Positions 16,924 to 24,796 of a DNA stretch of 64,000 bases are shown here, piece by piece (the first letter of the stretch is position 1; every line of letters begins with the position of its first letter). The translations under genes and the position numbers were made by a program. Below the pieces are notes generated by a model. The model ran no database searches and was not told where the DNA came from. It worked only from the letters and a program-made list of their open reading frames with translations. Source of the DNA: an uncultured Oscillospiraceae bacterium (GTDB lineage: Bacteria > Bacillota > Clostridia > Oscillospirales > Oscillospiraceae); NCBI GenBank assembly GCA_934591895.1, contig CAKTPP010000004.1, positions 1 through 64,000 of the forward strand. The letters run 5' to 3'.

Positions 16924-16952
16924 ATGATACCGCACATCGACGGGAAAGTCAA
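16924..16952 (-). promoter_or_regulatory. Promoter of abrB-lyase-DMT operon
   Basis: TTGACT (16947-16952) and TATCAT (16924-16929) on the minus strand, spacing 17. Confidence 0.75.
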
Positions 16953-17011
16953 CCGCCGTTCGGACAAAAACCGTCCATTCGTCGATTTGCCGGATTTTTT
17001 TCGAAAAACGG

Positions 17012-17040
17012 TTGCGCGCATCCCGTGCGGGTGCTACGAT
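17012..17040 (+). promoter_or_regulatory. Promoter of xpt
   Basis: TTGCGC (17012-17017) and TACGAT (17035-17040), spacing 17. The leader of about 30 nt is too short for a purine riboswitch. Confidence 0.65.
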
Positions 17041-17077
17041 AAAGGTCATCTTAGTGATTGTGGGAGGACGGAGCGTT

Positions 17078-17650
17078 ATGCAGCTTCTCGAGCAGCGCAT
17101 TCTCGCCGACGGCGAGGTGAAATCCGGTGAGATCCTGAAGGTCGACCGGTTTTTGAACCATCAGATGGACCCGAAGCTGTTTCTGGCGATGGCGGAGGAG
17201 TGGAAGCGGCTGTTTGACGGCTGCGGCGTGAACAAGCTCGTCACGATCGAGGCCAGCGGCATCGGCATAGCGGCCGTGGCCGGACTCGTGTTCGACTGCC
17301 CGGTCGTGTTCGCCAAGAAAACCAAGAGCCGCAACGTCTCCGACGATGCGTATACGACGGTCGTGCACTCGTTCACGCACGGCAACGACAACACCATCCG
17401 CATCTCGCGCGAGTATCTCTCGGCGCGCGACCGCGTGCTCGTCATCGACGATTTTCTCGCCAACGGCGCGGCGCTCGACGGGCTCATCACGCTCATCGAG
17501 AGCGCGGGGGCGACGGTGGTCGGCGCGGGCATCGCGGTGGAAAAGGCGTTCCAGCCCGGCGGTGCGCGCATCCGCGCGCGCGGCTACCGCGTGGAGTCGC
17601 TCGCCCGCGTGCAGAGCATGGACCCGGAGACCGGCATCGTGTTCTGCTGA
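17078..17650 (+). CDS. xpt: Xanthine phosphoribosyltransferase
   Basis: Converts xanthine (and often guanine) plus PRPP to the nucleotide in purine salvage. The 190-aa length matches Xpt. The PRPP-binding motif VLVIDDFLANGAA spans about 120-132, and FAKKTKSRNVS is characteristic of Xpt versus other PRTases. The chosen ATG has GGGAGGA upstream; a 22-codon extension does not. It lies just upstream of the riboswitch-controlled nucleoside importer, but its own leader has no aptamer. Confidence 0.95.
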   Translation: MQLLEQRILADGEVKSGEILKVDRFLNHQMDPKLFLAMAEEWKRLFDGCGVNKLVTIEASGIGIAAVAGLVFDCPVVFAKKTKSRNVSDDAYTTVVHSFTHGNDNTIRISREYLSARDRVLVIDDFLANGAALDGLITLIESAGATVVGAGIAVEKAFQPGGARIRARGYRVESLARVQSMDPETGIVFC

Positions 17651-17712
17651 CCGGATTGTGCAAATCGACGGGGTAAATGTTTCAAAAGTGTGAAATTCGC
17701 CCGTTTCGACAG

Positions 17713-17741
17713 TTGACAACGCGGTTCGGGAATGGTAACTT
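17713..17741 (+). promoter_or_regulatory. Probable promoter of riboswitch-importer operon
   Basis: Consensus TTGACA (17713-17718) with TAACTT (17736-17741) at spacing 17. The -10 is weak. An inverted repeat CGGGAA/TTCCCG (17727-17754) surrounds it and could be an operator. Confidence 0.5.
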
Positions 17742-17781
17742 ATTAATGTTCCCGCTTTTCGGGTACAGATATATATAGCAG

Positions 17782-17847
17782 TCGATATAGACCAATGGTT
17801 ATGGCTTGGCGTTTCTACCCGGCACCGTGAACTGCCGGACTATCGAT
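17782..17847 (+). promoter_or_regulatory. Guanine (purine) riboswitch aptamer
   Basis: P1 is TCGATA with TATCGA; P2 is closed around L2 ending in TTATGG; J2/3 is GTTTCTACC; P3 is CGGCA with CTGCCG around L3 CCGTGAA; J3/1 is GACTAT. L2 GG can pair with L3 CC in the loop-loop contact. The base at the ligand-pairing position is C, predicting guanine or hypoxanthine rather than adenine. It controls the BMP/ABC importer that follows. Confidence 0.93.
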
Positions 17848-17891
17848 GGGAAATGTACCGTGGGAGACGGCTGCGCGCCGCTTCCCGGTTT

Positions 17892-17941
17892 CGCATTGGC
17901 AGGAGCGCCGTGACCGGCTGCGCCTGCCAATGCGCTTTTTT
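17892..17941 (+). terminator. Riboswitch expression-platform terminator
   Basis: Strong hairpin with 12-bp arms (about 17892-17903 with 17923-17934) followed by six T, between aptamer and first gene. A second stem (about 17855-17887) lies between aptamer and terminator. Ligand binding is expected to favour termination; the exact antiterminator pairing was not resolved. Confidence 0.8.
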
Positions 17942-18013
17942 GGCAGACAAGGGGTATCTTCTTTGCGCAAGCAATGCAGATAAATAAAAACAATATTCAA
18001 GGGAGAGCTGAGA

Positions 18014-19234
18014 ATGAAAAAGTTCGTAGCGATGCTGCTCGCGCTCGTCATGGTGTTCGCACTGTGCGCCTGCGGCGACAAGCCCCAGGATGACAAGCAG
18101 GACAAGGCGGCCGTGAAGGTCGGCTTCATCTGCCTGCACGATGAGAACTCCACGTACGACAAGAACTTCATCGACGCCGCCAAGGCCGCCTGCAAGAACG
18201 CCGGCCTGAGCGAGGATCAGTACATCATCAAGACCAATATCCCCGAGAACCAGGATTGCTACAACGCCGCGGCTGAGCTCGTCGACGCCGGCTGCACCGT
18301 CGTCTTCGCCGACAGCTTCGGCCACGAGGACTTCATGATCCAGGCCGCCAAGGAGTTCAAGGACAAGGGCGTGCAGTTCTACCACGCCACCGGCACCAAG
18401 GCGCACACCGAGAACCTCAGCAACTTCCACAATGCTTTCGCCTCCATCTATGAAGGCCGTTACCTCGCCGGTATCGCTGCCGGCATGAAGCTCAACGAGA
18501 TGATCGACTCCGGTGAGATCAAGGCTGACGAGGCCAAGATGGGCTATGTCGGCGCCTTCACCTACGCGGAAGTCATCTCCGGCTACACCTCCTTCTACCT
18601 CGGCGCCAAGTCCGTGTGCCCGTCCGTGACCATGGACGTCACCTTCACCGGCTCCTGGTACGATGAGACCCTCGAGAAGGAAGCCGCCAACAAGCTCATC
18701 GCCGGCGGCTGCAAGCTCATCAGCCAGCACGCCGACTCCATGGGCGCTCCGACCGCCTGCAAGGATGCCGGCGTCCCGAACGTCTCCTACAACGGCAGCA
18801 CCGAGTCCGCCTGCCCGAACAGCTACATCGTTTCCTCCCGCATTGACTGGACGCCGTACTTCGAGCTCATCATCCAGGCTGCCGCCAGCGGTGCGACGCT
18901 CGACGCCGACTGGACCGGCACGCTCAAGACCGGCTCCGTCGTGCTGACCGACATCAATGAGAAGGTCGCCGCCAAGGGCACTGCCGAGAAGATCGCGGAA
19001 GTCACCAAGCAGCTCGAGGACGGCACCCTGCACGTCTTTGACACCTCCACCTTCACCGTCGAGGGCAAGACCCTGACCAGCTACATGGCCGACGTCAACA
19101 CCGACGCGAACAACGAGGGTGACACCGAGGCGATCGCCGACGGCTACTTCCACGAGTCCGAGTACCGCTCCGCTCCGTACTTCAACGTGCAGATCGACGG
19201 CATCAAGCTGCTTGACCAGAACTTCGGCAGCTAA
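18014..19234 (+). CDS. BMP-family lipoprotein, purine nucleoside-binding component
   Basis: Substrate-binding lipoprotein of an ABC importer, 406 aa. The N terminus is a type II signal peptide with lipobox LCAC, making C20 the probable lipidated residue, followed by a charged linker and a PnrA/BMP-type periplasmic-binding fold. Preceded by a guanine riboswitch and followed by one ATPase and two permeases, the NupNOPQ/PnrABCDE arrangement. Ligand is inferred to be a purine nucleoside such as guanosine or inosine. AGGGAG precedes the ATG. Confidence 0.93.
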   Translation: MKKFVAMLLALVMVFALCACGDKPQDDKQDKAAVKVGFICLHDENSTYDKNFIDAAKAACKNAGLSEDQYIIKTNIPENQDCYNAAAELVDAGCTVVFADSFGHEDFMIQAAKEFKDKGVQFYHATGTKAHTENLSNFHNAFASIYEGRYLAGIAAGMKLNEMIDSGEIKADEAKMGYVGAFTYAEVISGYTSFYLGAKSVCPSVTMDVTFTGSWYDETLEKEAANKLIAGGCKLISQHADSMGAPTACKDAGVPNVSYNGSTESACPNSYIVSSRIDWTPYFELIIQAAASGATLDADWTGTLKTGSVVLTDINEKVAAKGTAEKIAEVTKQLEDGTLHVFDTSTFTVEGKTLTSYMADVNTDANNEGDTEAIADGYFHESEYRSAPYFNVQIDGIKLLDQNFGS

Positions 19235-19251
19235 TATCTGAAGTTATCGCA

Positions 19252-19284
19252 GAGGGAAGGTCTGTCACTCTCAGACCTTCCCTC
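19252..19284 (+). other. Intercistronic hairpin between BMP and ATPase genes
   Basis: A perfect 13-bp stem (19252-19264 with 19272-19284) and a 7-nt loop, with no T tract. It probably stabilises the upstream lipoprotein message or partly attenuates, giving more binding protein than transporter. Confidence 0.65.
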
Positions 19285-19346
19285 AAATGTACTTTAAAGC
19301 GCGCCGCGCACAGCCGGCGTTTGCTGCATCCGGGAGGGACACCACA

Positions 19347-20879
19347 TTGGACAAGAAGATCGCAGCGGTCAAAATGCGCGATATCACCAAGCGCTTCGGC
19401 ACAGTCGTTGCCAATGACCGCGTCTGGCTGGATATTTACCGGGGCGAGATCCTTGCGCTGCTCGGCGAGAACGGCAGCGGCAAGACCACGCTCATGAACA
19501 TGCTCTCGGGCATCTACTTCCCCGACGAGGGACAGATCCTCATCGACGGCGAGGAGGTCGTCATCCGCTCCCCGCGTGATGCCTACCGTTACGGCATCGG
19601 CATGATCCACCAGCACTTCAAGCTGGTCGACGTCTTCACCGCCGCTGAAAACATCACGCTCGGCCTTGAGGAAAAGCTCAATATCAAGGGCACGGCCGCG
19701 CGCATCCGCAGCATCTGCGAGCGCTACGGCTTCGAGCTCGACCCGGATCAGAAGATCTACGACATGTCCGTGTCCCAGAAGCAGACGGTCGAGATCGTCA
19801 AGGCGCTCTACCGCGGCGCGGATATCCTCATCCTCGACGAGCCGACCGCCGTGCTCACCCCGCAGGAGACGGACAAGCTCTTCGCCGTGCTGCGCAGTAT
19901 GCGCGATGACGGCAAGGCCATCGTCATCATCACGCACAAGATGCACGAGGTCGAGGCGCTCAGCGACCGCGTGGCCGTGCTGCGCCACGGTCAGTTCGTG
20001 GGCGATATGCTCACCCGTGAGACCGACGCGCAGGAGATGACGAACATGATGGTCGGCCACGCCGTGACGCTCAACATCGAGCGCCCCGAGCCCGTCGACC
20101 CCAAGCCGCGCATCGAGGTCAAAAACCTCACCGTGCGCAGCATCGACGGCATCGTCAAGCTCGACGACGTGTCCTTCACCGCCAACTCCGGCGAGATCCT
20201 CGGCATCGCGGGCATCTCCGGCTGCGGTCAGAAGGAGCTGCTCGAGGCCATCGCCGGCCTGCAGCCGACGGAGGGCGGCAGTATCTGCTACGTCGAGGAC
20301 GACGGCACGCGCGAGGAGCTGCTCGGCAAGGATCCGCTGCACATCGCCGAGATGGGTGTGGCGCTCTCGTTCGTGCCGGAGGACCGCCTCGGCATGGGTC
20401 TGGTCGGCAACATGGATCTGTCGGACAACATGATGCTGCGCTCGTTCCGCAAGGGACGCGGCATCCTCACCGACCGCAAGGCTCCGCGCAAGCTCGCCGA
20501 GACCGTCGTCGAGGAGCTCGACGTCAACACCCCCGGTGTGAGCACGCCGGTGCGCCGTCTGAGCGGCGGCAACGTGCAGAAGGTGCTCGTCGGCCGCGAG
20601 ATCGCCTCCGCCCCCACCGTGCTGCTCACGGCCTACGCCGTGCGCGGGCTGGACATCAACGCATCCTACACGATCTATGACCTCATTAACCGGCAGAAGG
20701 AGCGCGGCGTCGCCGTGATCTACGTCGGCGAGGATCTTGACGTGCTGCTCGAGCTGGCCGACCGCATCCTCGTGCTCTGCGGCGGCAAGGTCAGCGGCAT
20801 CGTCCCCGGCCGCGGCGCGACCAAGCGCGATGTCGGCCTGATGATGACGCAGTTGGGAGGGAACAAAGCCGATGCATAA
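19347..20879 (+). CDS. Nucleoside ABC importer, duplicated ATPase
   Basis: Cytoplasmic ATPase with two ABC domains, 510 aa from a TTG start preceded by GGGAGGGA; the upstream in-frame ATG at 19287 has no ribosome site and lies at the edge of the hairpin. Domain 1 is canonical: Walker A GENGSGKTT (40-48), signature MSVSQKQTVEIV, Walker B ILILDEPTAVL. Domain 2 has a degenerate Walker A (GISGCGQKE) but an LSGGNVQK signature, as usual for the RbsA/NupO type. It overlaps the next gene by 8 nt. Confidence 0.93.
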   Translation: MDKKIAAVKMRDITKRFGTVVANDRVWLDIYRGEILALLGENGSGKTTLMNMLSGIYFPDEGQILIDGEEVVIRSPRDAYRYGIGMIHQHFKLVDVFTAAENITLGLEEKLNIKGTAARIRSICERYGFELDPDQKIYDMSVSQKQTVEIVKALYRGADILILDEPTAVLTPQETDKLFAVLRSMRDDGKAIVIITHKMHEVEALSDRVAVLRHGQFVGDMLTRETDAQEMTNMMVGHAVTLNIERPEPVDPKPRIEVKNLTVRSIDGIVKLDDVSFTANSGEILGIAGISGCGQKELLEAIAGLQPTEGGSICYVEDDGTREELLGKDPLHIAEMGVALSFVPEDRLGMGLVGNMDLSDNMMLRSFRKGRGILTDRKAPRKLAETVVEELDVNTPGVSTPVRRLSGGNVQKVLVGREIASAPTVLLTAYAVRGLDINASYTIYDLINRQKERGVAVIYVGEDLDVLLELADRILVLCGGKVSGIVPGRGATKRDVGLMMTQLGGNKADA

Positions 20880-21984
20880 CAAAGTCCGGGAACCGCTGTT
20901 CCATATCGTCAAGCGCGACACGCTGCCGTGGTACCGCGCGTGGGGCATCCGCGCGCTCGCCATCGTGCTGGCGCTGCTGCTGTGCGCGCTCATCACGACG
21001 CTGTGCACGCACCTCAATCCGCTCAAGGTCTTTGCCACCATGTTCAGCGGCGCGTTCGGTTCGCCCCGCAAGATATGGATCATGGGGCAGAACCTCGCCA
21101 TCCTGCTGTGCATCTCGCTGGCCGTCACGCCCGCGTTCAAGATGCGCTTCTGGAACATCGGCGCCGAGGGACAGGTACTCGCGGGCGGTCTCGCCGCCGC
21201 GGCGTGCATGATCTGCCTTGGCGACAAGGTGCCCAACGGCCTGCTCATCGTGCTCATCATCCTCTCCGGCATCGTCGCCGGCGCTGTCTGGGCGGGCATC
21301 CCCGCCATCTTCAAGGCCAAGTGGAACACGAACGAGACGCTCTTCACCCTCATGATGAACTACGTCGCCGCGCAGATCGTGGCCTACTTCATCATCATCT
21401 GGGAGTCGCCGAAGGGCTCGGGTCAGGTCGGCATCATCAACCAGAGCACCGAGGCCGGCTGGCTGCCGCAGATCGGCAGCTACAAGTACCTGCTGACGAT
21501 CCTTGTCGTCGCGGTGCTGACCGTGCTCGTGCATATCTACCTCAAGTACAGCAAGCACGGTTATGAGATCTCCGTCGTCGGCGAGAGCGAGCGCACCGCC
21601 CGCTACGTCGGCATCAAGGTCGGCAAGGTCATCGTGCGCACGATGCTGCTGTCCGGCGCGCTGTGCGGCATCGCGGGCGTGCTGCTCGTGTCCGGCACGG
21701 ATCACACGATCTCGACCACCATCGCCGGCGGCCGCGGCTTCACGGCGGTCATGGTCTCGTGGCTGGCAAAGTTCAACCCCATCAGCATGATCCTCACGAG
21801 CTTCCTGCTGGTGTTTCTCTCCCGCGGCGCGGGTGAGATCTCGACCGTGTTCGGGCTCAACCAGTCGTTTGCCGACATTCTCAGCGGCATCATCATTTTC
21901 TTCATCATCGGCTGTGAGTTTTTCATCACCTACCGGCTGAGCTTCCGCAGGCCGGCAAAGAAGGAGGCGGCGGAGCATGTTTGA
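20872..21984 (+). CDS. Nucleoside ABC importer permease 1
   Basis: A 370-aa BPD_transp_2 permease with about nine hydrophobic helices, an NIGAEGQVLAGG segment and the TARYVGIKVGK coupling region. It starts inside the end of the ATPase gene behind GGGAGGGAA and overlaps the second permease by 8 nt. Equivalent to NupP/YufP. Confidence 0.92.
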   Translation: MHNKVREPLFHIVKRDTLPWYRAWGIRALAIVLALLLCALITTLCTHLNPLKVFATMFSGAFGSPRKIWIMGQNLAILLCISLAVTPAFKMRFWNIGAEGQVLAGGLAAAACMICLGDKVPNGLLIVLIILSGIVAGAVWAGIPAIFKAKWNTNETLFTLMMNYVAAQIVAYFIIIWESPKGSGQVGIINQSTEAGWLPQIGSYKYLLTILVVAVLTVLVHIYLKYSKHGYEISVVGESERTARYVGIKVGKVIVRTMLLSGALCGIAGVLLVSGTDHTISTTIAGGRGFTAVMVSWLAKFNPISMILTSFLLVFLSRGAGEISTVFGLNQSFADILSGIIIFFIIGCEFFITYRLSFRRPAKKEAAEHV

Positions 21985-22972
21985 TTTTGTGTCCTTTATC
22001 CCCCGCGCCATCATGCAGGGCATCCCGCTGCTGTTCGGCAGCACCGGTGAGACGCTCACTGAAAAGTCCGGCAACCTCAACCTCGGCATCGCGGGCATCA
22101 TGTACGTCGGCGGCATCAGCGGCGTCATCGGGGCGTTTTTGTACGAGCAGGGCGCCGGCGGCGCCGCGGGCATGAACGGCTTTCTCGCCGTGATGATCCC
22201 GCTGCTGTCGTGCCTGCTCGGGTCGCTGCTCATGGGTCTGCTGTACTGCTTTCTGACCGTCACGCTGCGCGCCAACCAGAACGTTACCGGTCTTGCCATG
22301 ACGACGTTCGGCGTCGGCTTCGGCAACTTCATGGGCGGCTCGCTCATCAAGCTCACCGGCAGCGAGGTGCCGTCCATCGCGCTCTCGGCGACCAACAGCT
22401 ATTTTGCAAGGACGATCCCGGGCGTGGAGCGCCTCGGCTGGTTCGGGAAGATCTTCCTGTCCTACGGCTTTCTGGCCTATCTCGCCGTGGCCATCGCGCT
22501 GATCGCGGCCTATGTGCTCAAGCGCACGCGTGTGGGCCTGCACCTGCGCGCCGTCGGCGAAAATCCGCAGACGGCCGATGCCGCCGGTATCGACGTCAAC
22601 AGGTATAAGTACGTTGCCACCTGCGTCGGCAGCATGATCGCCGGTCTCGGCGGATTGTACTACGTCATGGACTACGCCTGCGGCGTCTGGTCGAACGACG
22701 CCTTCGGCGACCGCGGGTGGCTTGCCATCGCGCTCGTCATCTTCACGGTCTGGAAGCCGAACATCGGCGTGCTCGCCTCGTTCCTCTTCGGCGGGCTGTA
22801 CATCCTGCACATCTTCCTGCCGACGGGCACGAACCTCGCCGTCAAGGAGCTCTACAAGATGATCCCCTATGTCATCACGATCCTCGTGCTTATCATCACG
22901 AGCGTGCGCTCCAAGCGCGAGAACCAGCCCCCCGCAAGCCTCGGCCTGCCGTATTTCCGGGAGGAACGGTGA
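21977..22972 (+). CDS. Nucleoside ABC importer permease 2
   Basis: A 331-aa BPD_transp_2 permease, partner of the preceding gene. The conserved ATLTEKSG-like segment (ETLTEKSGNLNLGIAG) and the LRAVGENPQTADAAGI coupling helix are present. Equivalent to NupQ/YufQ. Last gene of the riboswitch operon, ended by the terminator at 23001-23029. Confidence 0.92.
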   Translation: MFDFVSFIPRAIMQGIPLLFGSTGETLTEKSGNLNLGIAGIMYVGGISGVIGAFLYEQGAGGAAGMNGFLAVMIPLLSCLLGSLLMGLLYCFLTVTLRANQNVTGLAMTTFGVGFGNFMGGSLIKLTGSEVPSIALSATNSYFARTIPGVERLGWFGKIFLSYGFLAYLAVAIALIAAYVLKRTRVGLHLRAVGENPQTADAAGIDVNRYKYVATCVGSMIAGLGGLYYVMDYACGVWSNDAFGDRGWLAIALVIFTVWKPNIGVLASFLFGGLYILHIFLPTGTNLAVKELYKMIPYVITILVLIITSVRSKRENQPPASLGLPYFREER

Positions 22973-23000
22973 CGCCGGACGGCGCAAACGAAAAGCAAAA

Positions 23001-23029
23001 ACAGGAGAGCGGCGGCTCTCCTGTTTTTT
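23001..23029. terminator. Bidirectional terminator after importer operon
   Basis: A 10-bp stem (23001-23010 with 23015-23024), 4-nt loop, A5 before and T6 after. It serves the importer on the plus strand and the XRE gene on the minus strand. Confidence 0.9.
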
Positions 23030-23064
23030 CACGTCTTTTTTGGCTGCGGCGCGGGCATTGCCCG

Positions 23065-23307
23065 TCAGACGGGCCTGTGCGCCGTTTCCAGCTCCGCCTC
23101 GATCTCCGCCAGCACCGCGCTCGGCCGCATATGCAGCGCCTCGCCGATGCGGTAAAAGGTCTCCAGCGTCGGCTTGCGCTCTCCGCGCTCAATGGCGCTC
23201 AGATGCGTCCTGCCGATCCCGGCGAGACCGCTCACGATCTCCTGCGACAGGCCGCGCTCCTCGCGCAGCCGCCGCAGCACGCTGCCGACAACGTTTGCAT
23301 CCAGCAT
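23065..23307 (-). CDS. Small XRE-family repressor
   Basis: An 80-aa protein that is essentially one helix-turn-helix domain: LRRLREERGLSQEIVSG, GRTHLSAIERGERKP, TFYRIGEALHM. The start was chosen from AAGGGAG before the ATG; a longer frame runs into the divergent control region. It is transcribed away from the zinc-ribbon gene, and two 20-bp-spaced repeats in the shared region are likely operators. Confidence 0.85.
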   Translation of the reverse strand: MLDANVVGSVLRRLREERGLSQEIVSGLAGIGRTHLSAIERGERKPTLETFYRIGEALHMRPSAVLAEIEAELETAHRPV

Positions 23308-23363
23308 CGTCCACACTCCCTTTCCGGTTCTGCTTCCAGTGTAGAGAGAAATTTTGCGAACTA

Positions 23364-23400
23364 TGAACACATATGTTGTCATTTGAACACAAATGTGTTA
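23364..23400. promoter_or_regulatory. Candidate XRE operators, two direct repeats
   Basis: TGAACACATATGTTGTCATT (from 23364) and TGAACACAAATGTGTTATTA (from 23384) repeat at a 20-bp period. Each contains an inverted core (ACATATGT; AACACA/TGTGTT). The second lies between the -35 and -10 of the plus-strand promoter, as expected for a repressor site. Confidence 0.55.
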
Positions 23401-23404
23401 TTAT
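23376..23404 (+). promoter_or_regulatory. Promoter of zinc-ribbon gene
   Basis: TTGTCA (23376-23381) and TATTAT (23399-23404), spacing 17, giving a leader of about 155 nt. Confidence 0.6.
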
Positions 23405-23566
23405 TTGCTCGGGAGTTTCCGTGTGTTTCCGAATTTGACCGGAAACATCCAAGTACATGGGAGCAAGGAGGGCAGAGATATTCCCGTTTCCAACGTCTGT
23501 TTGGAAAGCAGACCGGCGGCACTGTGCCGCGCGGACAGAAAGACGAACCGAAAGGAGAACAGGAAG

Positions 23567-24670
23567 ATGAAATGCAGTCATTGCGGTGCGGAATTTGAGG
23601 GAAAATTCTGCACGGAATGCGGCGCGAAGGCACAGCCGTCGCCGGAGATCGCGGCAGACCGTCCGAAACCTCCAGAAACGAAAAAACCGATTTACAGGAA
23701 GTGGTGGTTCTATGTGCTCGCCGCCGTGATCGTGATCGCGCTTGCCGGCAGGATCTCCGGAGGCGGCAAGTCGGAAAAGGTCGACTGGAACGACATGGTC
23801 TTAGGCACGCAATTGCCGCAGCCGCCTGCGAAGAAAGGTCAGATCCATACGAACACAGCCGATGAGCTGTGGGTCGATATCGAAAAGATCTCCGACAAGC
23901 AGTATGCGGACTATGTGCAGGCGTGTCAGACGGTTGGGTTCACGGTGGATGCGGAGTCCAATTCCTCGTCGTTCAGCGCTTACAACGCTGAGGGATACAA
24001 GCTGAAACTGAGCTATTACGGAAACGGGGAGGAATTGTCCATCCGGCTGGAAAAGCCGATGGAGATGGGCCCCATCACCTGGCCAGACAGCGAGGCCGGC
24101 CGGCAGCTGCCCGCACCCAAATCCCTGACCGGCAAATTCTCTTTTGAGTATGAAGACAATTTCTTCGTTTACATCGGCGGCACGAGCAGAGACGATTACA
24201 ACGCCTATGTCAGCGCCTGCCGGGATAAGGGCTTTACGGTCGACTACAATAAGGGCGACAACTATTATCGTGCCAATAACGACGCGGGGTGGCATGTCTC
24301 GATCGATTATGTGGGCAACCAGATCATGAGCATTCGCATTGACGCGCCGGACACGAGCTCGGGCAGCACGACCTCCGGGGCGCAGCAAAACGATGCCGAG
24401 CTTGTCAACGGTATGCGCAAGGAATTCAAAGAGGCCATGGACAGCTATGAGGCCGTCATGGATGAATACGTCGCGTTCATGAAAAAATACAACGCGAATC
24501 CGAACGATCCTGCGCTGCTGGCCGATTACGCGAGGTATATGAGCAAATACGCGGATGCGTGTGAGAAGTTCAAAAAATGGGAAAGCGCGGACATGAACGA
24601 CGCGGAAACCGCTTACTACATCGACGTGCAGACAAGGGTCAGCAAAAAGCTGCTGGAAGCGGCGGCCTGA
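23567..24670 (+). CDS. Zinc-ribbon membrane-anchored protein with two repeated domains
   Basis: A 367-aa protein starting at the ATG behind AAAGGAG. Residues 1-22 form a CxxC...CxxC zinc ribbon (CSHCGAEF, CTECGAK), then a Pro/Lys linker and one transmembrane helix at about 43-60. Two related domains of roughly 90 residues follow: both have a 'LP.P...G.' entry, an acidic-aromatic strand, 'Y..YV.AC...GFTVD' and end in 'IRL/IRIDAP'. The C-terminal 80 residues are helical and charged. This architecture recurs in Clostridia without assigned function (resembling DUF6591); probably surface-exposed after the helix. Confidence 0.75.
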   Translation: MKCSHCGAEFEGKFCTECGAKAQPSPEIAADRPKPPETKKPIYRKWWFYVLAAVIVIALAGRISGGGKSEKVDWNDMVLGTQLPQPPAKKGQIHTNTADELWVDIEKISDKQYADYVQACQTVGFTVDAESNSSSFSAYNAEGYKLKLSYYGNGEELSIRLEKPMEMGPITWPDSEAGRQLPAPKSLTGKFSFEYEDNFFVYIGGTSRDDYNAYVSACRDKGFTVDYNKGDNYYRANNDAGWHVSIDYVGNQIMSIRIDAPDTSSGSTTSGAQQNDAELVNGMRKEFKEAMDSYEAVMDEYVAFMKKYNANPNDPALLADYARYMSKYADACEKFKKWESADMNDAETAYYIDVQTRVSKKLLEAAA

Positions 24671-24734
24671 CGGACGGCGCGTGCGCTGCAGTCAGGGCGC
24701 AGATCCCTTTGCCGAAAAAACGATTTCTGACAGA
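24671..24734 (+). repeat. Partial copy of the 180-bp multi-hairpin element (copy C)
   Basis: The stretch from CGGAC through GCGCGTGCGCTGCAGTCAGG and on to TGACAG aligns base for base, with scattered changes, to 35080-35145 of copy A. The terminal palindrome is degraded here. It lies between the zinc-ribbon stop and a GC hairpin terminator. Confidence 0.65.
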
Positions 24735-24738
24735 CAAA

Positions 24739-24769
24739 AGCACATCCCCCGGTTGGGGATGTGCTTTTT
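24739..24769. terminator. Bidirectional terminator, zinc-ribbon gene / ene-reductase 1
   Basis: An 11-bp stem (24739-24749 with 24755-24765) with T5 on the plus strand and an A-rich 5' flank, lying between two convergent genes. Confidence 0.85.
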
Positions 24770-24796
24770 GTATGGTGAGGGGGAAGAACGAGTGCG

